Below are positions 9,196 to 17,516 of a DNA stretch of 64,000 bases, one piece after another. This stretch comes from Streptomyces mayonensis. Its GTDB lineage: Bacteria; Actinomycetota; Actinomycetes; Streptomycetales; Streptomycetaceae. Position numbers and translations under genes: made by a program. Location: NCBI RefSeq assembly GCF_018982965.1, contig NZ_JACBYP010000030.1, positions 1 to 64,000 on the forward strand. The letters are read 5' to 3'. Position 1 is the first letter of the stretch, and every line of letters begins with the position of its first letter. Under the pieces are notes generated by a model. That model was given only the letters and a program-made list of their open reading frames with translations, was not told the DNA's origin and ran no database searches.

Positions 9196-9286
9196 CCGCG
9201 GACCGCGGGGCGGCGTGTCTCCCGCGGCGGCCGCGGACCGCGGGGCGGCGTGTCTCCCGCGGCGGCTGCGGACCGCGGGGTCGCGG
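9196..9286. repeat. 35-bp tandem repeat, about 2.6 copies
   Basis: Two exact 35-base copies (9196-9230 and 9231-9265), each starting CCGCGGACCGCGGGG and ending CTCCCGCGGCGG, followed by a partial third copy that diverges after about 20 bases. Each copy contains nested CCGCGG palindromes. It lies directly upstream of the promoter region of the gene at 9419. The rest of 8889-9418 shows nothing else recognisable. Confidence 0.85.
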
Positions 9287-9418
9287 CCTCACCCGTCCGG
9301 CGGACCCGCGTGGACGGAGCGTACGGACGGCCGCAGGCTCGGAAGGGCCTGGCGGTGCCGCTTCGGCGCCGGTGGGCCGAGGCCCCGTAGCGGGGGACAC
9401 TCAGAAAGGACTCTCCAC

Positions 9419-9880
9419 ATGAGCCAGCACGCCGAACCCACTCCCGGACGGCCCTCCCGCGGCGACGGCACCTGGTCGGGACAGCCGGGCGGCCGCTCCG
9501 ACAGCTGGGTGACCGGCGGTGTCGTCTTCGCGGGTGTACTGCTGCTGCTCAGCGGCGCGCTCGCCGTCCTCCAGGGCATCGCGGCCATCGCCGAGGACGA
9601 CGTGTACGCCCGGATCGGGACGTACGTCTACGAGATGAGCCTCACCGGCTGGGGCGTCGTCCACGTCGTCCTCGGCGCACTGGTGTTCGCCACCGGGTAC
9701 GGCCTGCTGAAGGACATGGCATGGGCGCGGACCGCGGGCATCGTCCTGGCCTCGCTGAGCCTGATCGCGCAGTTCCTGTTCCTGCCGTACTCGCCCGTCT
9801 GGTCCGTGATCATGATGGCCATCGACGTGTTCGTGATCTGGGCCCTCGCCAGCCGTCAGGAGAGCTCGTCCCGCGCCTGA
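9419..9880 (+). CDS. DUF7144-like small integral membrane protein
   Basis: Membrane protein of 153 residues with four hydrophobic helices: about residues 33-55 (GVVFAGVLLLLSGALAVLQGIAAI), 75-97 (LTGWGVVHVVLGALVFATGYGLL), 101-120 (WARTAGIVLASLSLIAQFLFL) and 124-145 (SPVWSVIMMAIDVFVIWALA). The pattern, including DDVYARIGTYVYEMSLTGWGVVH, is common in Streptomyces proteins annotated DUF7144 membrane protein; I know of no function. The N-terminal 30 residues are polar and Gly/Pro-rich. AGAAAGGA precedes ATG 9419. It lies 83 bases upstream of the ClC gene on the same strand and could share transcription. Confidence 0.75.
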   Translation: MSQHAEPTPGRPSRGDGTWSGQPGGRSDSWVTGGVVFAGVLLLLSGALAVLQGIAAIAEDDVYARIGTYVYEMSLTGWGVVHVVLGALVFATGYGLLKDMAWARTAGIVLASLSLIAQFLFLPYSPVWSVIMMAIDVFVIWALASRQESSSRA

Positions 9881-9963
9881 CCCGGCGCCGTCCGCCGGGC
9901 TGACGAAGGAGGGCACGTGACGGGTCGGCCGAGGTTCGTGCGGGGAGCGCGCCGGAGGGGCTC

Positions 9964-11340
9964 GTGACCGCGCCGGCGAACGCGACCGCGGACCGGGCCG
10001 AGCAGTCGCTGCGGCAGACGTTGCTCAGTCCCGGCTACCGGCGGCTGTTGCTGCTGTGCGTGCTGCTGGGTGTGCCCGTCGCGCTCGCCTGCTTCTTCTT
10101 CGTCGCCCTCCAGCACGAGTTGCAGCACTGGGTGTGGACGTCGCTGCCCGAGGCGGTCGGTTACGCCACCCCGCCCTGGTGGTGGCCGCTGCCCGCGCTG
10201 GTCCTGGCCGGGCTGGTCCTGGCGCCGATCGTGACGCGGATGCCGGGCGGCGGCGGTCACCTGCCGGTGAACGGGCTGGGCGGCGCGCCCGTCGGCCCCC
10301 GGGAGCTGCCCGGCGCGGTCCTCGCCGCGCTGGCCACGCTGCCGCTCGGCGTGGTGCTGGGACCGGAGGCTCCCCTCATGGCCGTCGGCAGCGGGCTCGC
10401 CCTGCTGGCGGTGCGGCGGGCGGGTACGGGCGGGGACCCGCGGGCGGGCGCGATCGTCGCCACGGCCGGTTCCACGGCCGCGATCTCCACCATCCTCGGC
10501 GGCCCGGTGGCCGCCGCCGTGCTGCTCATCGAGGGCGCGGGCCTGGCCGGGGCGCGGCTGGTCGCGCTGCTGCTGCCGTGCCTGCTGGCCAGCGCCGCGG
10601 GCGCCCTGGTGTTCACCGGCTTCGGCCAGTGGACCGGCCTGCGGATCGGGGCGCTGGCCCTGCCCGACCTGCCGCCGTCCGCAGGTCCGGACGCGGGCGA
10701 CTTCCTGTGGGGCGTGCCGACGGCCGCCCTGATCGCCGTACTGGTCACGCTCGCCCGCGGGCTGGGGCACCGCACCGTCGCCTGGACACGGCACCGCACG
10801 GCCCTGCGCACCGTCGTCTGCGCCACGGCGGTCGGCGTCTGCGTCGCCGCGTACGCGCTGATCACCGGCCGTTCCCCGGCCGAGGCGGCGCTGTCCGGCC
10901 AGGCGGCCCTCGCCCAGCTCGCCGCCGACCCGCACGCCTGGTCCGTGGGCGCACTGGTCGCGCTGGTCGCGTGCAAGGGGCTGGCCTGGGCCGTCGCGCT
11001 CGGCAGCCTGCGCGGCGGCCCGATCTTCCCGGCGGTCCTGCTGGGCACGGCGACGGCCCTGGCCTGCTCCGGCCTTCCCGGTTTCGGCGTGACCCCGGCC
11101 CTCGCCCTCGGCATCTCGTCCGCGGCGGCCGCGGTCACCGGGCTGCCGCTGGCCAGCGCGGTGCTGGCGGTGCTGCTGACGGGCGGAGACGCCCACGAGC
11201 AGATGCCGCTGATCGTCGTCGCGTCGGTTGTCGCCTTCGTCGTCTCCCAACTGGTCCGCCGTACGGAACCGGACGCGGAACCGAACACGGAACCGAACGC
11301 GGAACCGGGGGCGGCACCGACGCCGGGAGGCGCACGGTGA
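9964..11340 (+). CDS. ClC-family chloride channel/transporter
   Basis: Voltage-gated chloride channel family membrane protein, 458 residues. The family landmarks are present: the Glu-bearing ion-path loop near residue 134 (VLGPEAPLMAVGSGLALL, equivalent to the GxEGP motif, with the gating Glu kept but Ala in place of the second Gly) and GGPIFPAVLLG near residue 352 (GxFxP). About 12 hydrophobic helices. The last 25 residues are a Glu-Pro-Asn/Ala repetitive tail. GTG 9964 follows GGAGGGG. The stop overlaps the GTG of the K+ channel gene (GTGA), so anion and K+ movement may be coupled physiologically. Channel versus Cl-/H+ exchanger is not decided here. Confidence 0.85.
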   Translation: MTAPANATADRAEQSLRQTLLSPGYRRLLLLCVLLGVPVALACFFFVALQHELQHWVWTSLPEAVGYATPPWWWPLPALVLAGLVLAPIVTRMPGGGGHLPVNGLGGAPVGPRELPGAVLAALATLPLGVVLGPEAPLMAVGSGLALLAVRRAGTGGDPRAGAIVATAGSTAAISTILGGPVAAAVLLIEGAGLAGARLVALLLPCLLASAAGALVFTGFGQWTGLRIGALALPDLPPSAGPDAGDFLWGVPTAALIAVLVTLARGLGHRTVAWTRHRTALRTVVCATAVGVCVAAYALITGRSPAEAALSGQAALAQLAADPHAWSVGALVALVACKGLAWAVALGSLRGGPIFPAVLLGTATALACSGLPGFGVTPALALGISSAAAAVTGLPLASAVLAVLLTGGDAHEQMPLIVVASVVAFVVSQLVRRTEPDAEPNTEPNAEPGAAPTPGGAR

Positions 11341-11882
11341 GGCGCCTGCGTGCCCCGGGGGCCCGCACCGGGTGGGACGCCGTGCGGCCCTGGCTCGTCC
11401 GGACCGGAATCGCGGCGGTGACGGTCGCCGCCTACTTCCTGCTCCCCCTCGACCACCTGGGCCCGCAGCGGCCCGTGCTGAGCTGGACGCTGTTCACCCT
11501 GCTGCTGACCGTCGTCGCGGTGCTGCTGCTCCGGCAGATCCGGCACGTGCTGGTCGACCGGCCGGACAGCCGCCCCGGTGTGGTCATCTCCCTGCTGATC
11601 GTCCTGTCCGTGCACGTCTTCGCGGCCACGTACTACGCCCTCGCCAAGCAGCCGGGCGAGTTCAGCGGCCTGCGCACCCGCATCGACGCGCTGTACTTCA
11701 CCGTGGTCACGCTCGCCACCGTCGGGTACGGGGACATCACCCCGCGGGGCCAGTCCGCGCGGGTCGTGACGGTGCTGCAGATCACGTACAGCTTCGTCTT
11801 CCTCACGGCCGCCGCCACGGCACTGACCACCCGGATGCGCGACATGGTGGTCCGGCGGACGCAGCGGGGGCGGCCCAGGTGA
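11337..11882 (+). CDS. Potassium channel family protein (ion_trans_2 pore)
   Basis: Membrane protein of 181 residues with the K+ selectivity filter TVVTLATVGYGDITPRG around residue 129 followed by a pore-lining helix (VVTVLQITYSFVFLTAAATALTT). Three hydrophobic segments precede the pore (about residues 20-38, 44-62 and 80-100), more than a minimal two-helix KcsA-type channel. No RCK or cyclic nucleotide domain follows; the protein ends in a short basic tail. The GTG start overlaps the ClC stop by four bases. The filter is intact, so K+ conduction is expected; the gating stimulus is unknown. Confidence 0.85.
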   Translation: MRRLRAPGARTGWDAVRPWLVRTGIAAVTVAAYFLLPLDHLGPQRPVLSWTLFTLLLTVVAVLLLRQIRHVLVDRPDSRPGVVISLLIVLSVHVFAATYYALAKQPGEFSGLRTRIDALYFTVVTLATVGYGDITPRGQSARVVTVLQITYSFVFLTAAATALTTRMRDMVVRRTQRGRPR

Positions 11883-11961
11883 GCGGCGACGCCGACGCGG
11901 CGTGCCCACCGTGACGGAGGCCTCCTTGTGCCCTCCCCCGGCGGCGCACTACTGTCGCCAC

Positions 11962-12120
11962 GCCTTGGTGAACGGGAAATCCGGTGTGATGCCGGTGCGG
12001 CCCTCGCCACTGTGAATCGGGAAGTCCGGCTCCGGCCCTCGCGGGCAGCCACTGGACCGCTTGCGGTCCGGGAAGGCGGAGCACGGGCGGTGCTACCCGT
12101 AAGCCAGGAGACCGGCCAGG
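11962..12120 (+). ncRNA. Cobalamin (B12) riboswitch
   Basis: Leader RNA with the conserved cobalamin aptamer elements in order: GGTGTGATGCCGGTGCGG, the CGCCACTGTGA core (about 12005-12015), the GGGCAGCCACTGG arm, and the terminal B12 box AGCCAGGAGACCGGCC (12102-12117). It ends about 45 bases before the cbiM ATG, whose ribosome site (GGAGAGG near 12147) lies just after it, consistent with translational control. Adenosylcobalamin binding would repress the cobalt importer downstream. Confidence 0.93.
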
Positions 12121-12164
12121 GCGCGTCGTCCATCCACGAGGTGTTGGAGAGGGTCTGCTGAGCC

Positions 12165-12863
12165 ATGCACATAGCCGAGGGCTTTCTGCCACCGGCGCAC
12201 GCGATCGCCTGGGGTGTCGCGTCCGCGCCGTTCGTCGTCCACGGAGTACGGTCACTCACCCGTGAGGTCAGGGAGCACCCGGAGAGCACGCTGCTCCTCG
12301 GCGCCTCCGGGGCCTTCACGTTCGTCCTGTCGGCGCTGAAGCTGCCGTCCGTCACGGGCAGTTGTTCGCATCCGACCGGCACCGGTCTGGGCGCGATCCT
12401 CTTCCGGCCGCCGATCATGGCGGTCCTCGGCACCATCACCCTGCTCTTCCAGGCGCTGCTGCTCGCCCACGGCGGCCTGACGACGCTGGGCGCCAACGTC
12501 TTCTCCATGGCGATCGTCGGCCCGTGGGCCGGGTACGGCGTCTACCGGCTGCTGCGCCGCTGGGACGTGCCGCTGATGGTGGCCGTGTTCTTCGGGGCGT
12601 TCGCCGCCGACCTGTCCACGTACTGCGTCACCAGCGTGCAGCTGGCGCTGGCCTTCCCCGACCCGAGCAGCGGATTCCTGGGCGCGCTCGGGAAGTTCGG
12701 GTCCATCTTCGCCGTCACGCAGGTCCCGCTCGCGGTGAGCGAGGGCCTGCTCACGGTGCTCGTGATGCGGCTGCTGGTGCAGTCCAGCCGGGGGGAACTG
12801 ACCCGGCTGGGCGTGCTGCTGACCCGGTCGGGCGGGCGGAAGCAGGAGGCGGTGGCCCGATGA
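12165..12863 (+). CDS. cbiM: ECF cobalt transporter permease CbiM
   Basis: Substrate-specific membrane component of the CbiMNQO energy-coupling-factor cobalt importer, 232 residues. The N-terminal MHIAEGFLPP supplies the Met-His metal-binding start that defines CbiM/NikM; HPTGTGLGAILFRPPIMAVLG, HGGLTTLGANVFSMAIVGPWAGYGVYRLL and DLSTYCVTSVQLALAFP follow as in the family. Several hydrophobic helices. First gene of a four-gene operon directly behind a cobalamin riboswitch, which fixes the metal as cobalt rather than nickel. The stop overlaps the cbiN start (ATGA). Confidence 0.95.
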   Translation: MHIAEGFLPPAHAIAWGVASAPFVVHGVRSLTREVREHPESTLLLGASGAFTFVLSALKLPSVTGSCSHPTGTGLGAILFRPPIMAVLGTITLLFQALLLAHGGLTTLGANVFSMAIVGPWAGYGVYRLLRRWDVPLMVAVFFGAFAADLSTYCVTSVQLALAFPDPSSGFLGALGKFGSIFAVTQVPLAVSEGLLTVLVMRLLVQSSRGELTRLGVLLTRSGGRKQEAVAR

Positions 12864-13306
12864 GCCGGAACACGAAGGTCAACCTCCTGCTGCTGCTCGC
12901 GGTGGCCGCGCTCGCGGTGCTGCCGCTGGTGCTGGGGCTCGGCGACCACAAGGAGGAGCCGTTCGCCGGGGCCGACGCGGAGGCGGAGACGGCGATCACC
13001 GAGATCGAACCGGACTACGAGCCCTGGTTCTCGCCGCTGTACGAACCGCCGTCCGGGGAGGTCGAGTCGGCGCTGTTCGCGCTGCAGGCGGCGCTCGGCG
13101 CGGGCGTACTGGCGTACTACTTCGGCCTGCGCCGCGGACGACGGCAGGGCGAGGAACGGGCGTTGGCGGCGACAGCGGCGATGCCGACGGCGGCGGCAAC
13201 GCCGGCAACAACGGCGGTGCATACGACAGCGACACCGCCGTCGACGTCGTCCGGGGAACCGGAGGTGTCGGCTCCCCGGCACCGGAACACTCCCGGAGGG
13301 GACTGA
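12860..13306 (+). CDS. cbiN: ECF cobalt transporter auxiliary protein CbiN
   Basis: Small CbiN component, 148 residues, with an N-terminal helix (VNLLLLLAVAALAVLPLVLG), an acidic extracytoplasmic loop (AITEIEPDYEPWFSPLYEPPSGEVESALFALQAALGAGV) and a second helix, as in CbiN proteins. It stabilises metal uptake by CbiM. Usual CbiN is about 100 residues; here a C-terminal extension of about 45 residues rich in Ala, Thr and Pro follows and looks like low-complexity drift. It overlaps cbiM by four bases and abuts cbiQ with no gap. Confidence 0.9.
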   Translation: MSRNTKVNLLLLLAVAALAVLPLVLGLGDHKEEPFAGADAEAETAITEIEPDYEPWFSPLYEPPSGEVESALFALQAALGAGVLAYYFGLRRGRRQGEERALAATAAMPTAAATPATTAVHTTATPPSTSSGEPEVSAPRHRNTPGGD

Positions 13307-14056
13307 GTGCTGCCGATCGACGCGGCGGCGCACAGCAGCCGGTGGCGCCGCCGCCACCCCGTGGACAAGGCCGTGCTCGGACTCGGCCTGACCGTGCTCG
13401 CGATCTCGCTGCCGCCCTGGCCGGGCGCGGCGCTGGTGCTGGTGGCGGCGCTGACGGTGCTGCTCGGCCCGGCGGGCGTGCCGGGGCGCCGGCTGTGGCG
13501 GGCCTACCGGGTGCCGCTGGGCTTCTGCGTGACGGGGGCGCTGCCCCTGCTGGTGCAGGTCGGGGGCCCGGACGGGTTCCTGTCGGCGGCCGAGGGCGGG
13601 CCGGCGCGTGCGGGCGGACTGCTGCTGCGTACCTCGGCGGCCTCGCTGGGCGTGCTGCTGTTCGCGTTCACCACGCCGATGTCGGACCTGCTGCCGCGGC
13701 TGGTGCGGGCCGGGGTGCCCGCGCCGGTCGTGGACGTGGCGCTGGTGACGTACCGGATGAGTTTCCTGCTCCTGGACTCCGTGCGCCGCATCCGTCAGGC
13801 GCAGGCCGCGCGGCTGGGGCACACCACCCGCGCGGCCGCCTGGCGCTCGCTGGGCGGACTCGCCGCCACCGCCTTCGTACGGGCCTTCGACCGGGCGGCG
13901 CGGCTCCAGTCGGGGCTCGCCGGGCGCGGATACGACGGCACGCTGCGGGTGCTGGTGCCCGAGGCCCGGGTCTCGGTGCCGTTCACGGCGGCGAGCGTCG
14001 GGCTGCTGGCGGCGCTGGCCGCCCTCACCCTCGTACTGGAAGGACCCCTGTCGTGA
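13307..14056 (+). CDS. cbiQ: ECF cobalt transporter transmembrane protein CbiQ
   Basis: Transmembrane coupling component of the cobalt importer, 249 residues. Hydrophobic helices near residues 25-60 and 105-125, then the cytoplasmic coupling helices with the A-R-G type motifs: SVRRIRQAQAARLGH and FDRAARLQSGLAGRGYDG, the latter being the conserved ARG motif contacting the ATPase. GTG 13307 starts directly after the cbiN stop, and its stop overlaps cbiO (GTGA). Confidence 0.93.
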   Translation: MLPIDAAAHSSRWRRRHPVDKAVLGLGLTVLAISLPPWPGAALVLVAALTVLLGPAGVPGRRLWRAYRVPLGFCVTGALPLLVQVGGPDGFLSAAEGGPARAGGLLLRTSAASLGVLLFAFTTPMSDLLPRLVRAGVPAPVVDVALVTYRMSFLLLDSVRRIRQAQAARLGHTTRAAAWRSLGGLAATAFVRAFDRAARLQSGLAGRGYDGTLRVLVPEARVSVPFTAASVGLLAALAALTLVLEGPLS

Positions 14057-14904
14057 GCGGACCGGCGCGGTCGCCGGGGCGGCCGGACCCCGTCGCCCTG
14101 CGGGGCGTGTCCTTCGCGTACGAGGAGGGTCCCGACGTGCTGGCGGGGCTGGACTTCACGGTGCGCGAGGGGCGGGCGCTGGCGCTGCTCGGCCGCAACG
14201 GCAGCGGCAAGACGACGCTGATGCGGCTGCTGAGCGGCGGACTGCGGCCGCGCTCGGGGACGTTGGAGGTGGACGGGGAGCCGGTGACGTACGACCGCAG
14301 GGGGCTGACGCGGTTGCGGACCACGGTGCAGTTGGTGGTGCAGGACCCCGACGACCAGCTCTTCGCGGCCTCGGTGGGTCAGGACGTGTCCTTCGGCCCG
14401 CTCAACCTGGGGCTGCCCGACCCGGAGGTCCGCTCCCGGGTCGGGGAGGCGCTGGCCGCGCTCGACATCGCGGCCCTGGCCGACCGGCCCACGCACCTGC
14501 TGTCGTACGGGCAGCGCAAGCGGACCGCGATCGCCGGCGCGGTCGCGATGCGGCCCCGGGTGCTGATCCTCGACGAGCCGACCGCGGGTCTCGACCCGGA
14601 CGGGCAGGAGCGGCTGCTCGACACCCTGGACCGGCTCCGCGCCGGCGGCACGACGGTGGTGATGGCCACCCACGACGTCGACCTCGCCCTGCGCTGGTCG
14701 GACGAGACCGCGCTGCTCACCCCGGACGGGGTGCGCACCGGCCCCACCGCCGCGACGCTGGCCCGCACCGACCTGCTGCGCCGGGCGGGCCTGCGGCTGC
14801 CGTGGGGGGTCGCGGCGGCCGGACTGCTGCGCGCGCGGGGCCTGTTGGCGGACACGGCGGCCGGCCCGCGCACGCCGGAGGAGCTGGCGGCGCTGGCCGA
14901 CTGA
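14053..14904 (+). CDS. cbiO: ECF cobalt transporter ATP-binding protein CbiO
   Basis: ABC ATPase of 283 residues energising CbiMNQ. Walker A LLGRNGSGKTTLMRLLSGG (about residues 47-65), Q-loop VVQDPDDQLFAASVGQDVSFGPLNLGL (diagnostic of the CbiO/EcfA group), signature LLSYGQRKRTAIAGA, where LSYGQ stands in for LSGGQ, Walker B VLILDEPTAGLDPDGQE and the switch MATHDVDLAL are all present. Last gene of the riboswitch-controlled operon, convergent with the MFS efflux gene 50 bases downstream. Confidence 0.94.
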   Translation: MSGPARSPGRPDPVALRGVSFAYEEGPDVLAGLDFTVREGRALALLGRNGSGKTTLMRLLSGGLRPRSGTLEVDGEPVTYDRRGLTRLRTTVQLVVQDPDDQLFAASVGQDVSFGPLNLGLPDPEVRSRVGEALAALDIAALADRPTHLLSYGQRKRTAIAGAVAMRPRVLILDEPTAGLDPDGQERLLDTLDRLRAGGTTVVMATHDVDLALRWSDETALLTPDGVRTGPTAATLARTDLLRRAGLRLPWGVAAAGLLRARGLLADTAAGPRTPEELAALAD

Positions 14905-14954
14905 CGCGGGGCGCCCACCACTTGGTCCCCGGATCAGCCCCGTTCGGCCCCGGA

Positions 14955-16562
14955 TCAGCCCCCGGAACGGCTCAGTTCGGGGTCCCGTTCCTCGACCGGC
15001 TCCTCGGCCGCCCGCCGGGCGCGGCGGCCGGGCAGTACGGCGAGGACGAGGGCCGTGCCGGCGGCCATGATGATGCCGCCGACGAGGCTGGTCGTCGAGA
15101 CGCCGTGGGCGAAGGCCTTGTGCACGGCCTCGGTGAGGGCCTGCGCCTGCTCGGGTCCGGCGGCGGGGTTGGTGGCGAGCCGCTCGGCGACGGCCAGTCC
15201 GCCGCCCACGGAGTCCTGGGCGGTGCCGAGCGCCGCGGCCGGGAGCCGGTCGCCGACGAGGCCGCCCAGTTCGTCGCGGTAGGCGGTGCCGAGCAGGGAG
15301 CCCAGGACGGCGATGCCGAGCGAGCCGCCCAGTTCGAGCGCGGTGTCGTTGGCACCGCCGCCGACGCCCAGTTCGCTCTCCGGGAAGGAGCCCATGATGG
15401 TGTCGGTGGCCGGGGAGACGCTGAGCCCGATGGCCAGGCCGAGCAGCAGCATGGGGGCGAGGAAGTCGGCGTAGGCGGAGCCCTGGTCGATCAGGACCAG
15501 CAGGAGGACACCGGCGGTGCCGATCGCCATGCCGGACCCGACCATGGCCTTCACGCCCAGCTTCGGGGTCAGCCGCCCGGTCACCGCGGCGCCGACGAAC
15601 ACGGCGCCGGCCAGCGGCAGCAGCCGTACGCCGGTCTCCAGGGCGCCGTAGCCGAGGACGAACTGCAGGAACTGCGTGGCGTAGTAGATGGCGCCGTAGG
15701 TGCCGAAGAAGAAGAACAGCACCGCGAGCATGGATCCGCTGAAGGGGCGCTGCAGGAACCGCCGCACGTTCAGCATGGGGTGCGGGTGGCGCAGTTCCCA
15801 GGCGACGAAGGCGACCAGTCCGACGCCCGCGACGACGGCCGCGGCGACGGGGCCGGCGCCCCAGCCGAAGTGCGGGCCCTCGATGGTCGCGTAGACGAGG
15901 CTGCCGACGGAGACGATGGACAGCAGGCCGCCGACGTAGTCGATGCGGCCCATGGCGGCGGCCCTGGACGGCGGTACGAGGACGAGCGCGCCGACGACGG
16001 CGAGGACCGCGACGGGGACGTTGACCAGGAAGGTGGAGCCCCAGGCGTGGTCCTCCAGGAGCCAGCCGGCGACCAGCGGCCCGACCGCGATGGCGAGCCC
16101 GGAGGTGGCGGTCCAGGCCGTGATGGCACGGGCCCGCTCACCCCTGGGGAAGACCGCGACCAGCAGGGACAGCGTGGCCGGCATGACGACGGCGGCACCG
16201 ACGCCCATGACGGCCCGGGCCGCGATGACGAGCCCCGTCTCGTGCACGAGGCTGCCCATCACCGACCCGCCCGCGAAGACCACGAGCCCGGTGACCAGCG
16301 CGCCGCGCCGGCTGTACTTGTCCCCGATCGCGCCGAGCACCAGCATCAGCGCGGCGTACGGGACGGTGTAGCCGTCGATGACCCACTGCAGGTCGCTGCT
16401 GCTCAGCCCCAGGTCGGCGGTCATGTCCGGCGCGGCCACGATCAGGGACGTGTTGGCCATGACGACGATCAGCAGGCTGAGGCAGAGCACGATCAGCGCC
16501 CACCAGCGACGGGCGTAGGGCCCGGTCATCTTCTCGACGGGTGTGGTGGCCAGTAGGGGCAT
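14955..16562 (-). CDS. MFS drug efflux transporter, DHA2 (14-TM) family
   Basis: Proton-driven efflux pump of 535 residues. It has the DHA2 signature set: WVIDGYTVPYAALMLVLGAIGDKYSRRGALVTG (motif A region), RAVMGVGAAVVMPATLSLL, and antiporter motif C-like WLLEDHAWGSTFLVNVPVAVLAVV, with about 14 hydrophobic helices and a basic/acidic tail. Substrate unknown. ATG 16562 is preceded by GGGAGC; an internal ATG at codon 12 is possible. Two palindromes lie immediately upstream and a TetR gene lies further upstream on the same strand, so repression by that TetR with ligand release is likely. Confidence 0.88.
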   Translation of the reverse strand: MPLLATTPVEKMTGPYARRWWALIVLCLSLLIVVMANTSLIVAAPDMTADLGLSSSDLQWVIDGYTVPYAALMLVLGAIGDKYSRRGALVTGLVVFAGGSVMGSLVHETGLVIAARAVMGVGAAVVMPATLSLLVAVFPRGERARAITAWTATSGLAIAVGPLVAGWLLEDHAWGSTFLVNVPVAVLAVVGALVLVPPSRAAAMGRIDYVGGLLSIVSVGSLVYATIEGPHFGWGAGPVAAAVVAGVGLVAFVAWELRHPHPMLNVRRFLQRPFSGSMLAVLFFFFGTYGAIYYATQFLQFVLGYGALETGVRLLPLAGAVFVGAAVTGRLTPKLGVKAMVGSGMAIGTAGVLLLVLIDQGSAYADFLAPMLLLGLAIGLSVSPATDTIMGSFPESELGVGGGANDTALELGGSLGIAVLGSLLGTAYRDELGGLVGDRLPAAALGTAQDSVGGGLAVAERLATNPAAGPEQAQALTEAVHKAFAHGVSTTSLVGGIIMAAGTALVLAVLPGRRARRAAEEPVEERDPELSRSGG

Positions 16563-16596
16563 GGGGGCTCCCGGAAGCGAGCGGGGTCAGCTTAAT

Positions 16597-16612
16597 TGCC
16601 CATCGTTGGGCA
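16597..16612. promoter_or_regulatory. Palindromic operator candidate upstream of the MFS gene
   Basis: Perfect inverted repeat TGCCCATCGTTGGGCA (6-base arms, 4-base spacer), 35 bases upstream of the MFS start in an unusually AT-containing stretch. Size and position suit a TetR dimer site overlapping the promoter. Confidence 0.6.
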
Positions 16613-16632
16613 GACATGAACAGAGTAGTTTG

Positions 16633-16650
16633 TTGCACACCGACGTGCAA
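16633..16650. promoter_or_regulatory. Second palindromic operator candidate
   Basis: Perfect inverted repeat TTGCACACCGACGTGCAA (6-base arms, 6-base spacer), centred 37 bases upstream of the first palindrome. Different sequence from the first, so it may serve a second regulator or be part of the promoter region. Confidence 0.5.
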
Positions 16651-16765
16651 ATATGATGGTCCGAGTGGGGGACGTGCGGCAGGACAGCACTGCTGGGGCG
16701 TGAGGGTTGGGGGGCGAGCCGGTCACTCCGGCTCCGCGGCCCCGGAAAACCGGAGTACCGGAGCA

Positions 16766-16811
16766 CCGGAGAACCCGGGAACCCGGACAGGCGGGAACCC
16801 GGGTTCTCCGG
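16766..16811 (-). terminator. Hairpin after the TetR gene
   Basis: Perfect 14-base arms (CCGGAGAACCCGGG and its complement) separated by 18 bases, starting 9 bases past the TetR stop. No T-run follows, so it may be a GC-hairpin terminator or RNA-stabilising stem separating tetR from the MFS transcript. Confidence 0.5.
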
Positions 16812-16820
16812 ACAGGCGGG

Positions 16821-17516
16821 CTACTCGCCCTGCGCGGCCGGCGCCGGACGCACGTCCGCGACCACGGCCCGGGCCCTCTGCTCCGGAACCCCCGCCGCGA
16901 TGAGCATGGCGACGGTGACGCGGGTGCCGTCGTCCTCGAGCGCGCCGGTGTTGACCTGTTCGAGCAGCGCGACGATCATCGCCTCGAGCCCGGCGCTCAG
17001 CACGGCGGACGGCAGATGCGCGGGGAAGGACCCCTCCTGCCCGCCGCGCTCCAGGATGGCGGTGACCTCGGCGCGGGCCGGTGCCAGGATCTCGGCCACC
17101 CGCTCCTCGCCCAGGTCGTGCCGGGCCAGCGCCAGGAGCATGCGGTAGCGGTCACCCACGGGCCAGATCAGCAGCGTGAACCGCGCCAGGGCCCGCTCGG
17201 CCGGCTCCGCCGGGTCGGTGGCCCGCTCGGCCCCGTCGGCCATCGCGCCCCGCAGCGCCTCGGACGCCTCCTCGGCCAGGGCCTCCAGGAGCGCGGTGCG
17301 CCCCGGGAAGTGACCGAAGAGCGTACGCCGTACGACGCCTGCGGCGCGGGCCAGTTCCTCCAGCGTGGTGTCCGGATTGCGCCCCAGCTCCCGGCGGGCG
17401 GTGGCCAGGATCCGCGCCCGGTTGGACCGCGCGTTGCGACGCTGCGGCTCACGGGCGACGGGCTTGGTCACGGGAACCTCGGGGGCGGCGGGTGGCGATT
17501 CGGGCGGGGCGTCCAT
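16821..17516 (-). CDS. TetR family transcriptional regulator
   Basis: One-component repressor of up to 231 residues. N-terminal HTH: NRARILATARRELGRNPDTTLEELARAAGVVRRTLFGHFPGRTALLEALAEEA (about residues 33-85), with RRTLFGHF as recognition helix. The C-terminal ligand domain is helical (ALARFTLLIWPVGDRYRMLLALARHDLG, SAVLSAGLEAMIVALLEQVNTG). ATG 17516 lacks a ribosome site; GTG 17471 (codon 16) has GAGG five bases upstream and may be the true start. It sits upstream of the MFS gene on the same strand; the palindromes before that gene are its probable targets. It is also 268 bases from the divergent MMPL exporter. Confidence 0.85.
   Translation of the reverse strand: MDAPPESPPAAPEVPVTKPVAREPQRRNARSNRARILATARRELGRNPDTTLEELARAAGVVRRTLFGHFPGRTALLEALAEEASEALRGAMADGAERATDPAEPAERALARFTLLIWPVGDRYRMLLALARHDLGEERVAEILAPARAEVTAILERGGQEGSFPAHLPSAVLSAGLEAMIVALLEQVNTGALEDDGTRVTVAMLIAAGVPEQRARAVVADVRPAPAAQGE

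Noticed and set aside
10056..11882. 608-codon + strand frame covering ClC and the K+ channel
   Set aside because: Only the last 181 codons (from GTG 11337) are the K+ channel; the earlier part overlaps the ClC gene in another frame and is low complexity.
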